Made by a program: the position numbers and the translations under genes. 64,000 nucleotides of DNA from Gorsachius magnificus (lineage: Eukaryota > Chordata > Aves > Pelecaniformes > Ardeidae). The first letter of the stretch is position 1. Every line of letters starts with the position of its first letter. The notes beneath the pieces are model-generated. The model was not told the origin of the DNA. It was given only the letters and a program-made list of their open reading frames with translations, and searched no databases. This document shows positions 1 to 11,989 of the stretch, in pieces. The stretch is from assembly GCA_034008185.1 (NCBI GenBank), contig CM067082.1, positions 6,742,984 to 6,806,983 on the forward strand, in the 5' to 3' direction.

Positions 1-3000
1 ATTACAGGCAAGAAATATGACTAAAGATTTTCGATGAAGAGGACTGTAGACATCTAGAGCACATTGCAGGAACATCACAGTAGTAGGAAAAGAAGAACAA
101 AAAAAAGAACCTTGTCATAACATTTCATAAATTAGTATAATTGCAAAACAACATTCTTCTCCAAGAATTCCAGGGTCTCTGAACACTTCAGAAATCAGCT
201 CCTCAGATGCATTTTATAATATCCTATTGGGAAAAAAAAAATGCTGGAACATTTATTTACATGGCTACATCTTAATGTCTCTGGAGTAGTAGTTACAGTC
301 CTGTAAAAATAAACTATAACAATTGTACTTCCACCTCATTTCTGATAAGCTGGTCAAAAAATTGTTTAACAGTATTGGTAATGAGTATGTTTTCTGAATA
401 TTCTCTTCCTAAAGCAAAATTCCAGCTATGGATTAACACTTTCAAATCTGACTTCTGTGTCTGTTTTACAAGATTTCTTGTTTAGAATACTTCAAAAATA
501 GACATTAAAATCTCAGGTGAAAATGGGATGCATTCATAAAGTTTAGATGCTTACAAATTACAAATGGGCATTTAAGGTCCCTATAAACTGGGAAAAGAAA
601 TCTGTTTACTTTTATACTTTCTCTGCAAAGGTATGAAAGATCACCTTTGCATTAAGTACTGAGTAGACCAGTAGGCTACATGTATCCATGGCAAACTGTA
701 TATCACGAGTACATTTTCATGCTAAAATAAAGTCAGAAATACTCATACATGTGTCTGAGACAGACAGCTCTGCCAGATTGTCTGCAGACCTTGAGGGCTG
801 TCAGCCCACCTCAGAGCAAAGACTGAACTGAAATGGTATGAAATGAAGATAAAAAGCCTTAGAGCCGGGACTGCAGATCCAGCCTCCCTAGAGATGAGAT
901 GTGGGACCAAGCACGCATCTTGTGTGAATTAGAAAGAAACAAGACAAACAGTCCTTTACAGCTGCAGGATGGGCCACCATTTCTTGCAACTTCCAAAAGA
1001 CTGCAAGCACTACATATATATGAAAATTCAAGTGTTACCTAGCTTTGGTTTCCTTTCTGTCCATACCTTGCGATTGTGATTCTAAGGTACCCCCAAACTT
1101 TAGCAAAACCGATTCCTGGATGACAAGAGGATCCTAGCCTTCAGTCTAAGGAGGCTAGTGCTGGTGATGAGTGCTCTTAAAAATCTCAGAAATTTGGGAC
1201 ACTGAGTGGAGCACCACCTTCAGACTTAAAGGGCAAAGAAAAGCAAAGCTGGCAATGGCTGGACCTGGTAAGGTAGGAGACCTTTATTTCTCCTGCCATG
1301 TGGGTGCAGAGTGACAGCCATTTTCTATATCCAAAACTGACATGTAACAAGAAGTCAAACAACTGTACAAAAAATGAACAAAATAAAAACCAGTAAAAAA
1401 TGTCTATTGAAAAGAACCTCATTAGACTTCTGCATTGAGCAGTACTGTGATACAAAACTGGTGAATTTAAGATGGAAGAATAATAATACAAGAGGGAAGT
1501 GATGCATAAGTAGGTGTGTTTACAGTGAGATAGATGAATGGATTAGACACAGAAAAAAGAACAGTTTGACAGAATACAGGTGAAAAAGAAATTCAGAGAG
1601 GTTTTTTCTGATTTCTTTTTTCCTTCCACCTTCGAAAAGCAGCTCTTCAAGTACACACTGAATTACCACACCTGTTTGTTTAATTTTGCAAGTTGCATCA
1701 TTTAAATCTTAATTGTTATTTTATTCTTTTTAATTTTTTGGAAAAGAAAAAATCCTGTTTCAGTAGGAGAAAGAATTGTGAGCTATAAGTAATAATCTTG
1801 CTTGAGGCAAATATCATTTTCCCACAGCCTGACGGCAAATTTGGAAGACCTAGTGAACTGCTGCCTATATATCTTACAGTGGAAGAAAAATATTTTATTC
1901 AGAAAAAATATTATACATATATATATGCAATTATATATATGTAAATATATATATATGCATATTTGTACAGATACACATTCATAGATGGAAGGAAGCCGAG
2001 GGTAATGAGCAGGAAATATCACTTAAGGAAGAGAAATTATATCAATTATAAAAACAGAGACCTAACTGATATCACACTGGGAAAAACTCTCCAGGCTTAT
2101 TAAATATTTCTATTCAGATCCAATATAAGGACAGCTAAATTAGTTCAGGTAGAGAAAACTGTCATATCTCCCTTTACCCGTCAAACTTCCTTACCCATGT
2201 TTACAACTGAATTTCATAAAGAAACTTCTGTGGGCATGAAATAACTGGCTGCTTCATTATTATGTGCTTTTGAACCTGGCAAAAAAGAAAAAATCCTGCT
2301 GGAAAACCTTTACTTGTGGTATTTCTGGTCAGGTTCAGATTAGGAAGTTCCATCGGTTTTTAAAGAAAGTTTATGATATTTAGTAACCTCCAGAGGCTTG
2401 GTTGAGCCAGATAAGCTTTAGATAAACATCTGACCTTTGCAGGGTTTATCCAAAGTGAAGAGAAGCTATTGAAGTGCACCTATCGCTAATTCTGCACTTG
2501 TTCCAAGCGGGAAATTTTCACTGATGTTAATGGGAGCCCTGTGCACTGAATGAGAGGATATTATCCAACAGATATCTACACAAAAGGAAAGTTAACAGCA
2601 TATGAGTTGGAAGACACAACAGTGCCATAGAATTTGTTCTTGTGGTATGTCAGGTAGTATGCTTTTTAAAACAGCAATATTACCATATAAAACTAAATTG
2701 ATTAAATTACGGACTGAAAGTAACCTTTTGCTTTTAGCATAGAGCTCAGCTTCCAAGATGCTTCTGTGTACATGCGCTTGCAGGATATAAAAGACAGAAA
2801 AAATTTTTAGTCATCAAAAACATTTTGCATGGTTTATACACTTCTTTGAAGTGCAGAAGTTAAAACTATTTTTTTTCTTGATTTCAATTCACTCTTAGCA
2901 AGCCAGAATAACACTATCTATCCCAGCAGTGTATCCCAGACTTCATAGCATTTAACTGGTCCATTTCTTCTTTATACAAAACCAAAATGGATTACTTACT

Positions 3001-4795
3001 AGCACAAGTTTAGAAAATAACATGAAAGCTGGTACTTTTGAAACACCTCTGCCAAGAAAATTGGCTGGATGTTCTGCCACTCCCTTGCCTTGCAACCCTG
3101 CAAGACACCAAGTAAGAACAGGAAACACAGCCCTTGCTCTTGACTCTCTCAAAGCTCCATTACTTCTTGCTCTGTCCTCTTGCTTCTTAACCTGTGTACC
3201 AGAGCTGGACACTGAGAACAGTTCAAGGTGGAAAGCCGTAACACAGGGGCTTGTAGAAAAGGGAATATAAAAAACCTAAACCAAACAGTTTATTGGCATA
3301 AGTTGCAAATTGGGGAACATTTCTAGCCTGCCCAGTCTGCAATGATTACTTCCCTCCCTGTTCATGGCATTAGAAATCCATTGGGAATATCTACAGCATC
3401 TTAAATAATGCAGACAGGAGCAGTTCGCTGGAAGTTAACAAACCAGGCTATACTCCCCCAAAGCCAGGCCACAGAAAATTAACAATGGCTTGCAGCAAAA
3501 CTAATGGAGGGAAATAAGCTATGAAAAGAGATATCTCTCTAGAATTAATAATGCAGCTGCACCAATTTATAGCAGCTGAAGATCCAGTCTTTTGCTTAGC
3601 TTCTTCCCTGATAAATCTGTCTCTTTTTTTAAGAACAGAGAGTTTTCTTCTTTTTTTATTATCATTTCTATTTTTCTGTCAATGGGTTATTTGTTCATTG
3701 GAATGTAGAGCTGGCCTCAGCTGAAAATTCATTGAATGTCCTGCACGGCAATCCTTATCTTCAGAATCCCAGCTAAAAACCTCTGACCTGTGTATTTTCA
3801 TTGTCCTCACCAGAATTCTATTGTATTCATGATATTTTTGACAAAACAGAGTGAAAGAACAATGCTAGAGATGTGAATACATTTCCTTTCTCCCTCAAGC
3901 AAAACAAAACCTAGCCTGTCTCAGGCCTCCCTTGATAGAATAAAGAGTTAATTCATTAAACATAGGACATACCCCGGAATTTTAATAGGATCTTTAATCC
4001 ACCAAGTTTGGACATGTAATTGTTAACATTTTGTTTTTCATTATAGAATGTTTTGTGCTTAGAGTACTCCAAGAAATGAACATCTGGTATTAATAACTTT
4101 TCAGCATAAAAAGCTCAACAAAATTACAACCTATTGTAGTTGGCAGATGGGCTGCAAAAAAATGAAGGAAAAAAAATCCACAAGACACCAGCTAGATTAA
4201 TCCACTGCAATATAGATCCTGATTTAATTCAAACAATGCATAATGCATTGACTTCTAACAATAGGTGGCTATTGTGAGCAGTCTTTTCATATTTAGGCAC
4301 ATTCAGTAATGATTATTCATGTAAACAGGCTTTTTGTTTAGAATTAATCACTTAATTGTTTTGACTGTTGTGTTAGTTCCGGCTTCGATGGGAGATAGCA
4401 CATGCGTATTGTGGAAGGAAGAGTCTCAGAAAAGTAGAAACAAACTCCCCGTTCCAGAAAGCTCTTGGCACTGCGTTGCTATGCTCTGTTTTAGAAGCAG
4501 TAAGTAAGAGACTGAACAATAAGTGGTCTCCTCCTTCCACCTGACTCTGGCTGTGAAGAATCAGGGACGGTCATTGTGTGGGTTGACATTTGCCACCACT
4601 AAGAAAAGCTTGCAGTACAAAACTGGCTTGAGTTGAAAGCATTTGAATGAAGGAGAAATCATCATTGACTATACTGCCACAACTTTCATTTGAAAAAGGG
4701 AGATCAGGTTGACTAGACACATAGGTTGTCAGCTCTGCTAGATCATTAACTTTTGGCTTCCTGTACTTTGTAAAGACTTGAGGGCCTTAGTTTGC
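1..4795. other. Unique AT-rich sequence, no supported gene
   Basis: No reading frame here is longer than about 100 codons, and none has recognisable motifs. I saw no CR1 octamers, no LTR termini and no tRNA-like sequence. The one distinct patch is a TA-rich segment near 1.91-1.97 kb, listed separately. Several short open frames around 3.0-3.3 kb overlap on both strands, as chance frames do. The stretch could be intergenic or intronic. Confidence 0.6.
1912..1965. repeat. TA-rich low-complexity patch
   Basis: Three short TATATA blocks are separated by GCAAT, GTAAA and GCATA-type interruptions. The composition is nearly pure A/T and locally self-complementary. It reads as a decayed TA microsatellite with no sign of a promoter function. 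Confidence 0.7.
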
Positions 4796-4870
4796 AATTT
4801 CTTTCTCTCTTTCTTTTTTTCTTTTTTTTTTTCTTTTCCTTTTTTTTTTTTTCTTTTTCTCTTTTCTATT
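4796..4870. repeat. Polypyrimidine (T/C) tract
   Basis: About 75 bases are almost entirely T and C on the plus strand, with T runs broken by single C residues. The mirror-like homopurine/homopyrimidine composition is the kind that can form triplex DNA. It could also look like a splice polypyrimidine tract, but no plausible exon follows it. Confidence 0.85.
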
Positions 4871-7800
4871 TCATACAAAGAGCATTAGGATACTCTGTCA
4901 ATTTTTTTCCTCACAACCCTGTTTACTAGAGTGACTCCAGGAAGTGAAATAGCTTTTCATGGAGATTCCTATTATAGTAAATGACAAAATTCTAACTGCT
5001 GAGTTTTCACCCTTGAACTAAACCTATAACTGTTCTGACTTTACGTGATGGACTTGGACAGTGAGGAGCAGGTACCTGTCCCATAAAGACTGAGTTATTT
5101 ATGAAAGAATATTTTTTTCATTCCTAGAAGGAGAAAATATGTAGAGATTTCTTCCACGTTCCTTTCCTTTATAGTCAACCAAATGAAGGGAGACCATGTC
5201 CTTTACTAGGTCAGAAGAAATCCAGTGTGAAAGAGATACTATCATAAAATCTGTAGAGGAAGAAACTTGAATAAAAGGCAAGGTAAACAGATGTCAAATT
5301 AGGAAGATGGAGTTAATTGGGAAGTTTCTTGCTACTGCAGTTTTTTCTTTTAATGTGACCGCTTAGATAAAAATTTTTTTTGTAGTCCAACATGTTCTTG
5401 TCACTTGGTTGCTAGTAAATGCTTATGGAACGAAATGTCATGTGATCCTCAATACACCCTCTGAGTCATAATCAGATCAGGTATCCCTGAGAAGATGGTT
5501 ACATCTAGATAATCTTATTTAAAAGCTGCAAGTGGACTGTCCTCTGTGGTTTTGCTAATTCTTTTATAACTTGTTTCTATGTTTGGCCTCAGTAACCTTT
5601 TGCAGCAGTGAGCTGCCCAATGTAATTATACACTGTGTGAAATATTATCTTCTCTGTTTTAATCCTGTTGTTTAATAAATTCCCTCAGTGGCTCTTAACT
5701 TTTTAATTGTGATAGTGAATACTTTTTGTCTTTTTTGTCTTATTTATGCTGCTTATTATTTTATATACTTCTTTCACAGCTTGTATTTAGAAAAACATCA
5801 TCCTAACACTGCAGCTGAAATTACTGGGATTAAACTGGGGAAATGAGAACCCATGCATGTGATCCCATGTGTTAGGTGTGGCTGGTGAGTGGCTGAAGCA
5901 ACTTTTAAAAACAACGAACTCTTTAAGGACTGGGTTCTGTTGTTGCATTGGCTGAAAGTCTCTTGCCTGAATCAACACCACAAAGTGAAGTTGAAACTCA
6001 GTGCATTCACAGCTAAAAGATATAAAAGCCATTTTAGTATGAAAAGTCTTGGGCAAGAAACCACAGAGACGCTGTGTTGCCACTTCTATACCTGTTGGAG
6101 TGTTTGCTGTCCTCCTGCAGTGTGTTTGTACATATTAGCCAACACAAAGCCAAGGATTAAGCTCAATCTTTCAACCATGATCTCCTAAAATGGTTATTAC
6201 TGGTGTACTCCTCAGTTTGGTTGTGGCCTATGCCACCAAGCACGCTACAGGTACTACCTGGCCATGGTTTAAAGGTTAGGGCAGTTCCCATCAGGCAGTA
6301 TGGTGAACTTAAAATCATGTTAATTTCCCTCCATTCTATGCAGTCCTCCAAACTAGCTCAGCAGTCTTTCATCCTCCATTTAGTATGCAGTGACATTGTA
6401 CCCTGGAGTGTGCAACATCACCTTTTTGTTATAAAACCACCACTGTGCTGGGCTGCAACACAACTTCATCTGTTGTTGGGGGGAGAGGCATAGACACAGA
6501 TAGCAATAAGAATGTCTCAAGGCCAAAAGATGCCTCATGGAAATGAGGGGTAGCCCAGGGCCAACTTTTATGTGCCACTAACATTTAGTTCATGAAAACT
6601 GGATGCTAGGTCTTGCTGTATTTCAAAGTATAGATGTATCCATACAGGTGCGCTCCTGGCAGGCATTAAGAAAGTCAGACCACATCGTTCTTGATACCTG
6701 AGCAGCGAACAATCAAAATCTGTTCCCCAGGACTCAGTTTGCTCAGTTTTTCTACCTAGTTATTTTGGATGATGTTAGACATCCTTATCTTTGAGTTTCT
6801 TGAAACAGAGGTTGCACATTCCAGGGTGCTGTGTAGCTACATACTTTTTCTTGAAACTCAAAGCCAGTAAAGGTGGATAGTTTAGTAATCAGATTATCCT
6901 GATAAATCTGCATATCTAGTGAACAGGTCACCATACATGTCTCTTTTCCTTGCCTCCCTCCCATATTATTGTTTTTATTATCTTACCTGTTTATATTGTA
7001 AAAACCTTTTGGGAATGGGACTATTTATTACTACATAGCTCTATTACATCTGCTTCTGAGTCCTAGTTAGTGCCTGGCGGTTTCATATTGAAAACAAAAA
7101 TAAAGGGAGCTGATTGACATCCTTCTGATGGAAATCTTCATGACAAAACTCTGATTCAAAGGTAGCAGCTTTAGCTGGAAGGTGCTGATTTAAACTAAAA
7201 AATATCTTGAAATATAGCTCTTAAAAGTTTTGAAACATTTCACATTGAAAGAGTAGGAAGATACAGAAATAAAGAAAAAAAAATCAATTTTCTGTTTACC
7301 CAAACAAACGGACTCCTTTTTTCACAAAAAATTTAGTTCTGAGAATTTTTTTTTCTCATTTCTTCCTGCAAAAAAAATAAAATTGTGCAAAATGAAAAAT
7401 CTCTCCCCTTCCCAGATTTTATAATAAATTATGAAGTTCTTAATTTTTATTTTTTTTTTAAATTGGCAGACAATTTGTCAGTGCCCAATAAATTGGCAAT
7501 ACTTATGGGTACTCCTCTTAGAGATATTAGCTATTTGAAGCAGGCAGCATTATCTTTTGACTCTGGAAAGGTAGTTTTCTGTGTAGCATTCATCCTTAAA
7601 AACAGTACTCTAAAGCTTAGCCTATAATCACCTAACACAACCTATACCACATGCAAATATATAATTCACATGAGATTGGATCCCAAGGGAATTCCTATTA
7701 GAAGCATGAACTGTATTGAGGGTGATAGTCTTTTTAGTGCCATTAAGGTAAATGAGGTGGTAATGGGAAGTGTAGATTATACTAAGTTCAATAATTTATT

Positions 7801-10368
7801 TCATACTTCCCATCAGGGTAGCTTTTACAAACAGCTAGTGTTCTTAATTGAAATGTAAATGAATGATAAATTATGAAAAATGTATTATGAAAAGGAAAAC
7901 AGGATAAAGAAGGGAGAAAAGCAAGATTCTTAAAGCATAGGAAAAACATGAGTTGACATGGTAATTAGATAGCACAAAATTATAGGAAAACAAGAAAGCA
8001 TGCAGAGGAATGCCTGTGTGAACACAATGCAGAGCCCATGCCCACAGTATTAACGCAGGGTTGTTGGTTAGTACTAAGCATACAGGAGTGGCAGTGTATT
8101 CCTCAGTCTGTCTGCCTGTCTTGGACAACCTAGCATCTGGGGGTTGCATGTGTACATCCCCTAACAAGAGGTTTGTAGTTCATGACATTGCTCTACATCA
8201 GTGGAATGTGAACTATATCCTGACCCCTCTGAAAGACTCTGGCAAGGATTTTCAAAGGTAGTCAATGATTTTGGCTGCTTCAGACCTGCTTTTTCATCAT
8301 ATTCATACTCAGGGTCTCCTAGCAAGCAGGATTCCAGAAAGTGTGTCAGGTTAGGCACCACAATGAGTCTTCTCATTGTAATTAGCAATAATGAAAAATC
8401 TTTATGTGTTCCATCTTTATGTGGTCCATTCAGGTGGCCCTGAATAGCCCCATTCATAGTCTCACAGGCATGCTTTCTTTCCACAGAAATTTGAAAACAG
8501 GAAAATATACCAGGCTGAGAAAATGTAATGGAAGTATGAACCATGCTGAAAATATGCTGCAGATTAGTTACAGTATGTTACCATTTTTTAACTATTTATA
8601 AGTTGGACTGACAGAGCCTGGAGAATACAATTAAAGTGTTGGAAGGTTAACTGATCCAGTCAAATACTGCATACTAGAATAAAACACATACATCTCTGCA
8701 ATTTCTGGAAACGACAGTTTCAAAAAGTAAAAACCTTTCAAAAAACAAGTGTCTAATTAAAGATTAAGGAACGCCTAGGAATTTCAGGAAACTTTTGTTT
8801 CATTAAGTCTTTTCAAGAAATGAGCATGTTGTACTTTCTATTCCTTTTATAATACATAAGTTTACTGAAATCAGTTTTGAAAATCAAAAAGTTGAAGAAT
8901 CAGTAAGCCTTAAAATAAATTAGACATGCATTTGTTTAAAAATTCCTGAGTCAACATAAGCCCTGAGTGATTAAATATAAATGTATTTTTCCTTATCTTT
9001 GGAAACGCTCTAAGGCATCACTTACTGAGGAGGTGTCACACCATCTCCACTACAAGAATATCTGGGCAATATTTAGTAAATCTATAGAAATTTTCTTCAC
9101 TGCATGAAAGTCTGTCCTCTCACAAAACCTTGCCATTCAAACACGATGTAAAGAGTAACAACTGCAAGTCAGATTTCTTTATCTCATAAATGGCACAGAG
9201 TAGCAAAGAAAAAGTTGAAAAGTGACCCATTACTAACTGAAGTCTTTGCCTCCTTTAGCTAAATCAGTAGCCTACTGACTCACCAGCAGAGGAAATCACC
9301 AAGATCATTCTCAAGGGAATATTCTTTAGTGAAAATATTCAGTACAATATTTTGTTAGAGCCATGGAAAATAAAAACTCAGTGTGAAAACTGCAGCATTA
9401 GCTACAAAAGAAATGCCTTTGGCAAACAGTTCAGACTCGTTAATGATCAAAATACAAGACAAACATGGTGTGGAGATTGAAACTGCTGGATGACCTGCTA
9501 GAACCATGAATAAATTACAAACATTTCTACATACACTGTTGGGCCTCTAAGTCTGTCAGTCCAAGGTATTTCTGTCACACTTGCAATATTTAGGGAGGAC
9601 AGTGAAGTGCATTCAAAGAGCAATAAGTTTCATATCCTTTGGACCACAAGAAGTCATGAAGGTAACCGTCACCATGTCCATTGTATGTCCAACTGTAGGG
9701 TCTAACAAACACCTCTCCTCTACTTTAAGGAAGACAGATAATCTCTCAGGGAAGTTGTGAGATGCCTCGGGAATCACTGTCACCAGGCTGCTCCTGACAC
9801 CCAGAATCATGAACCTTGTAAGCATCTGTCTTGAACTGCCTTGACAGCTGTGGTAGATGTCATTGTGCCTCCAGGGCAGAAGCAAACTGATAAAAAAGGT
9901 GAAAATCTGGCAACCCAGAGGCAAAAGCTGACTGGCAGATAAAAGCTCTTAGGGATGATAGGTGACCCTATCTATAGGCTACCAGCCAAGGAGAGGTCCC
10001 TCTCCTTCTAGATTACTGAGCAATATTAAGATGAAATAGGCTGCCTTCTCTTTTGACTCAGCAGATAAAAATGGTATTCTCAAAATCTTTCACTATACAG
10101 GAGGCTTCAGCTTTGGTCCTGTAAATTAGGATGCTGAATAGAGGTTTAAGGAAGGAATAACGAGCTGTTAATGGACTGAAAAACACATGATGACACATCT
10201 GCTTTCCTGAAGAAACCCTAGGGCCCAGAACGCTCTCTTGATTTTTACACCAGAAGACTCTGCTATAACATTCTGGGCTTGAATATTCGGACCAAAGAGA
10301 AAACTCAAATTTATCTTTCCAGAGCCTTCCTTATAGAGAAGTCTTTCATGAGGCATGGAATAGAATCA
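4871..10368. other. Unique sequence, one weak exon candidate
   Basis: No known repeat or complete gene is recognised. The longest ATG-started frames (127 codons on the minus strand near 8.16-8.54 kb; 103 codons on the minus strand near 9.6-9.9 kb) have no family motifs and are of chance length. An open frame without ATG runs about 68 codons on the plus strand from about 9.27 to 9.48 kb, also unrecognised. A possible small exon at 7470-7570 is listed separately. Confidence 0.5.
7470..7570 (+). CDS. Candidate internal coding exon (speculative)
   Basis: The 101-bp segment is preceded by a T-rich tract ending in GGCAG and followed by AAAG/GTAGTT, a reasonable splice acceptor and donor. One frame is open across it: two bases complete a codon and 33 codons follow, ending on a codon boundary just before the donor. 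The peptide has ordinary protein composition, with hydrophobic and charged residues interleaved and ending in SFDSGK. I do not recognise the protein. A following 38-bp segment (8487-8524), behind the strong acceptor TTTCTTTCCACAG, keeps the same frame but has only a weak donor. Splice-like signals are frequent by chance in AT-rich DNA, so this is a hypothesis. Confidence 0.2.
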
Positions 10369-10453
10369 TAGAATCACAGAATGTTTTGGGTTGGAAGGGA
10401 CCCCTAGAGGTCATCTAGTCCAACCCCCCTGCAGGGAGCAGGGACACCACTAA

Positions 10454-10855
10454 CTAGATCAGGTTGCTCAGAGCCCCATCCAACCTGGCCTGGAATGTTT
10501 CCAGGGATGGGGCCTCCACCACCTCTCTGGGAAACCTGTTCCAGTGTTTCACCACCCTCGTTGTAAAGAATTTCCTCCTTATATCCAGTCTAAACCTACC
10601 CTGCTTCAGTTTAAAACCATTACCCCTTGTCCTGTCACAGCTGGCCCTACTAAAAAGATTTTCTCCATCTTTCCTATAGGCCACCTTTAGGTATTGAAAG
10701 GCTGTAATCAGGTCTCCCCGCAGCCTTCTTTTCTCCAGGCTGAACAAGCCCAACTCCCTCAGCCTGGCCTCATAAGAGAGGTGCTCCAGCCCTCGGATCA
10801 TTTTTGTAGCCCTCCTCTGGACCCACTCCAACAGGTCCATGTCCTTCTTGTGCTC
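10454..10855 (-). pseudogene. CR1 ORF2 C-terminal region, shifted frame
   Basis: This is the C-terminal continuation of the same CR1 ORF2, in a different frame from the catalytic core. It is open from 10993 down to a stop at 10454, but only the part below about 10855 matches the family. It carries the block [17 protein letters not shown] and the later [15 protein letters not shown], which are hallmark CR1 C-terminal segments. It ends near LDGALSNLI, shortly before the 3' UTR. The two frames meet around a small deletion near 10855. A single intact protein is therefore not encoded. Confidence 0.9.
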
Positions 10856-11778
10856 CAGAGTTGGACGCAGTACTCTAGGTGAGGTCTCACCAGAGCAGAG
10901 CAGAGGGGCAGAATCCCCTCCCTTGACCTGCTGGTCACGCTTCTCCTGATGCAGCCCAGGGTACGGTTGGCCTTCTGGGCCGCCAGCACACATTGCCAGC
11001 TCATGTCCAGCTTTTCATCCACCAGCACCCCCAAGTCCCTCTCGGCAGGGCTGCTCTCGATCCTTTCTTCCCCCAGCCTGTACTGATACCGGGGGTTACC
11101 CCAACCCAGGTGCAGGACCTTGCACTTGGCCTTGTTGAACCTCATGAGGTTCACACAGGCCCACCTCTCCAGCCTGTCCAGGTCTCTCTGGATGACATCC
11201 CGTCCTTCTGGTGTGTCAACCGCACCACTCAGTTTGGTGTCGTCTGCAAACTTGCTGAGGGTGCATTCGATCTCGCTGTCTAAGTCATTGATGAAAATGT
11301 TAAACAGCACTGGTCCCAGTACGGACCCCTGAGGGACACCACTCGTCACCGGTCTCCATCTGGACATCGAGCCATTGACCACTACCCTCTGGATGCGGCC
11401 ATCCAGCCAGTTCCTTATCCACCGAACAGTCCACCCATCAAATCCATAGCTCTCCAATTTAGAGAGAAGGATGTTGTGGGGGACCATGTCAAAGGCTTTG
11501 CAGAAGTCCAGATAGATGACATCCATTGGTTTTCCCTTGTCCACTGATGCTGTCACACCATCATAGAAAGACACTAGGTTCGTCAGGCAGGACTTGCCCT
11601 TGGTGAAGCCATGCTGGCTATCTCGAATTATTTCCCTGGTCTCCATGTGCTTTAGCATAGCTTCTAGGAGGATCTGTTCCATGATCTTCCCAGGCACAGA
11701 GGTGAGGCTGACAGGTCGGTAGTTCCCAGGGTCTTCCTTTCTACCCTTTTTGAAAATGGGCACAATGTTTCCCATTTT
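10855..11778 (-). pseudogene. CR1 ORF2 reverse-transcriptase core, broken
   Basis: This frame, open as a 340-codon stretch at 10798-11820, encodes most of the CR1 ORF2 reverse transcriptase, which copies the element's RNA into DNA at the target site. Family motifs appear in order: YRPVSL (residues 34-39), LDFCKAFD (104-111, usually LDFSKAFD), [10 protein letters not shown] (161-170) and the catalytic FADD (191-194), intact. The ATG at 11820 is not a true start. The CR1-like frame shifts near 11775 at an A run, so the first 15 or so residues are out of frame, and another single-base shift lies near 11863. At the other end the frame is lost near 10855, where roughly seven bases appear to be missing. 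The endonuclease domain is absent because of 5' truncation. Confidence 0.93.
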
Positions 11779-11989
11779 TCCAGTCACCAGGGACTTCACC
11801 TGACTGCCATGACTTTTCAAATATCATGGAGAGTGGCTTGGCAACTACATCGGCCAATTCCCTTCAGGACTCTGGGATGCATCTCACCAGGTCCCATGGA
11901 CTTATGTGCGTTCAGGTTCCTCAGGTGGTCACGAACCTGATCTTCTCCTACAGCAGGAGTGGTTTTGGCCTCCCGGTCCCCCTCATGCC

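Larger units (their letters stand above)
10369..11989 (-). mobile_element. CR1 LINE, 5'-truncated, largest copy
   Basis: The element lies on the minus strand. Its 3' end is at the left edge, where octamer-type repeats (TAGAATCATAGAATCACAGA) open the CR1 3' UTR. It continues into a reverse-transcriptase frame and stops abruptly near 11989, about 1.6 kb into a family whose full length is roughly 4.5 kb. This 5' truncation is typical of target-primed retrotransposition. No target-site duplication was seen, as is usual for CR1. The coding part carries at least three small frame breaks, so the copy cannot be active. Sequence decay is moderate compared with the other copies in the window. Confidence 0.97.

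Noticed and set aside
10464..11332. Plus-strand frames across the large CR1
   Set aside because: They are antisense shadows of the minus-strand ORF2.
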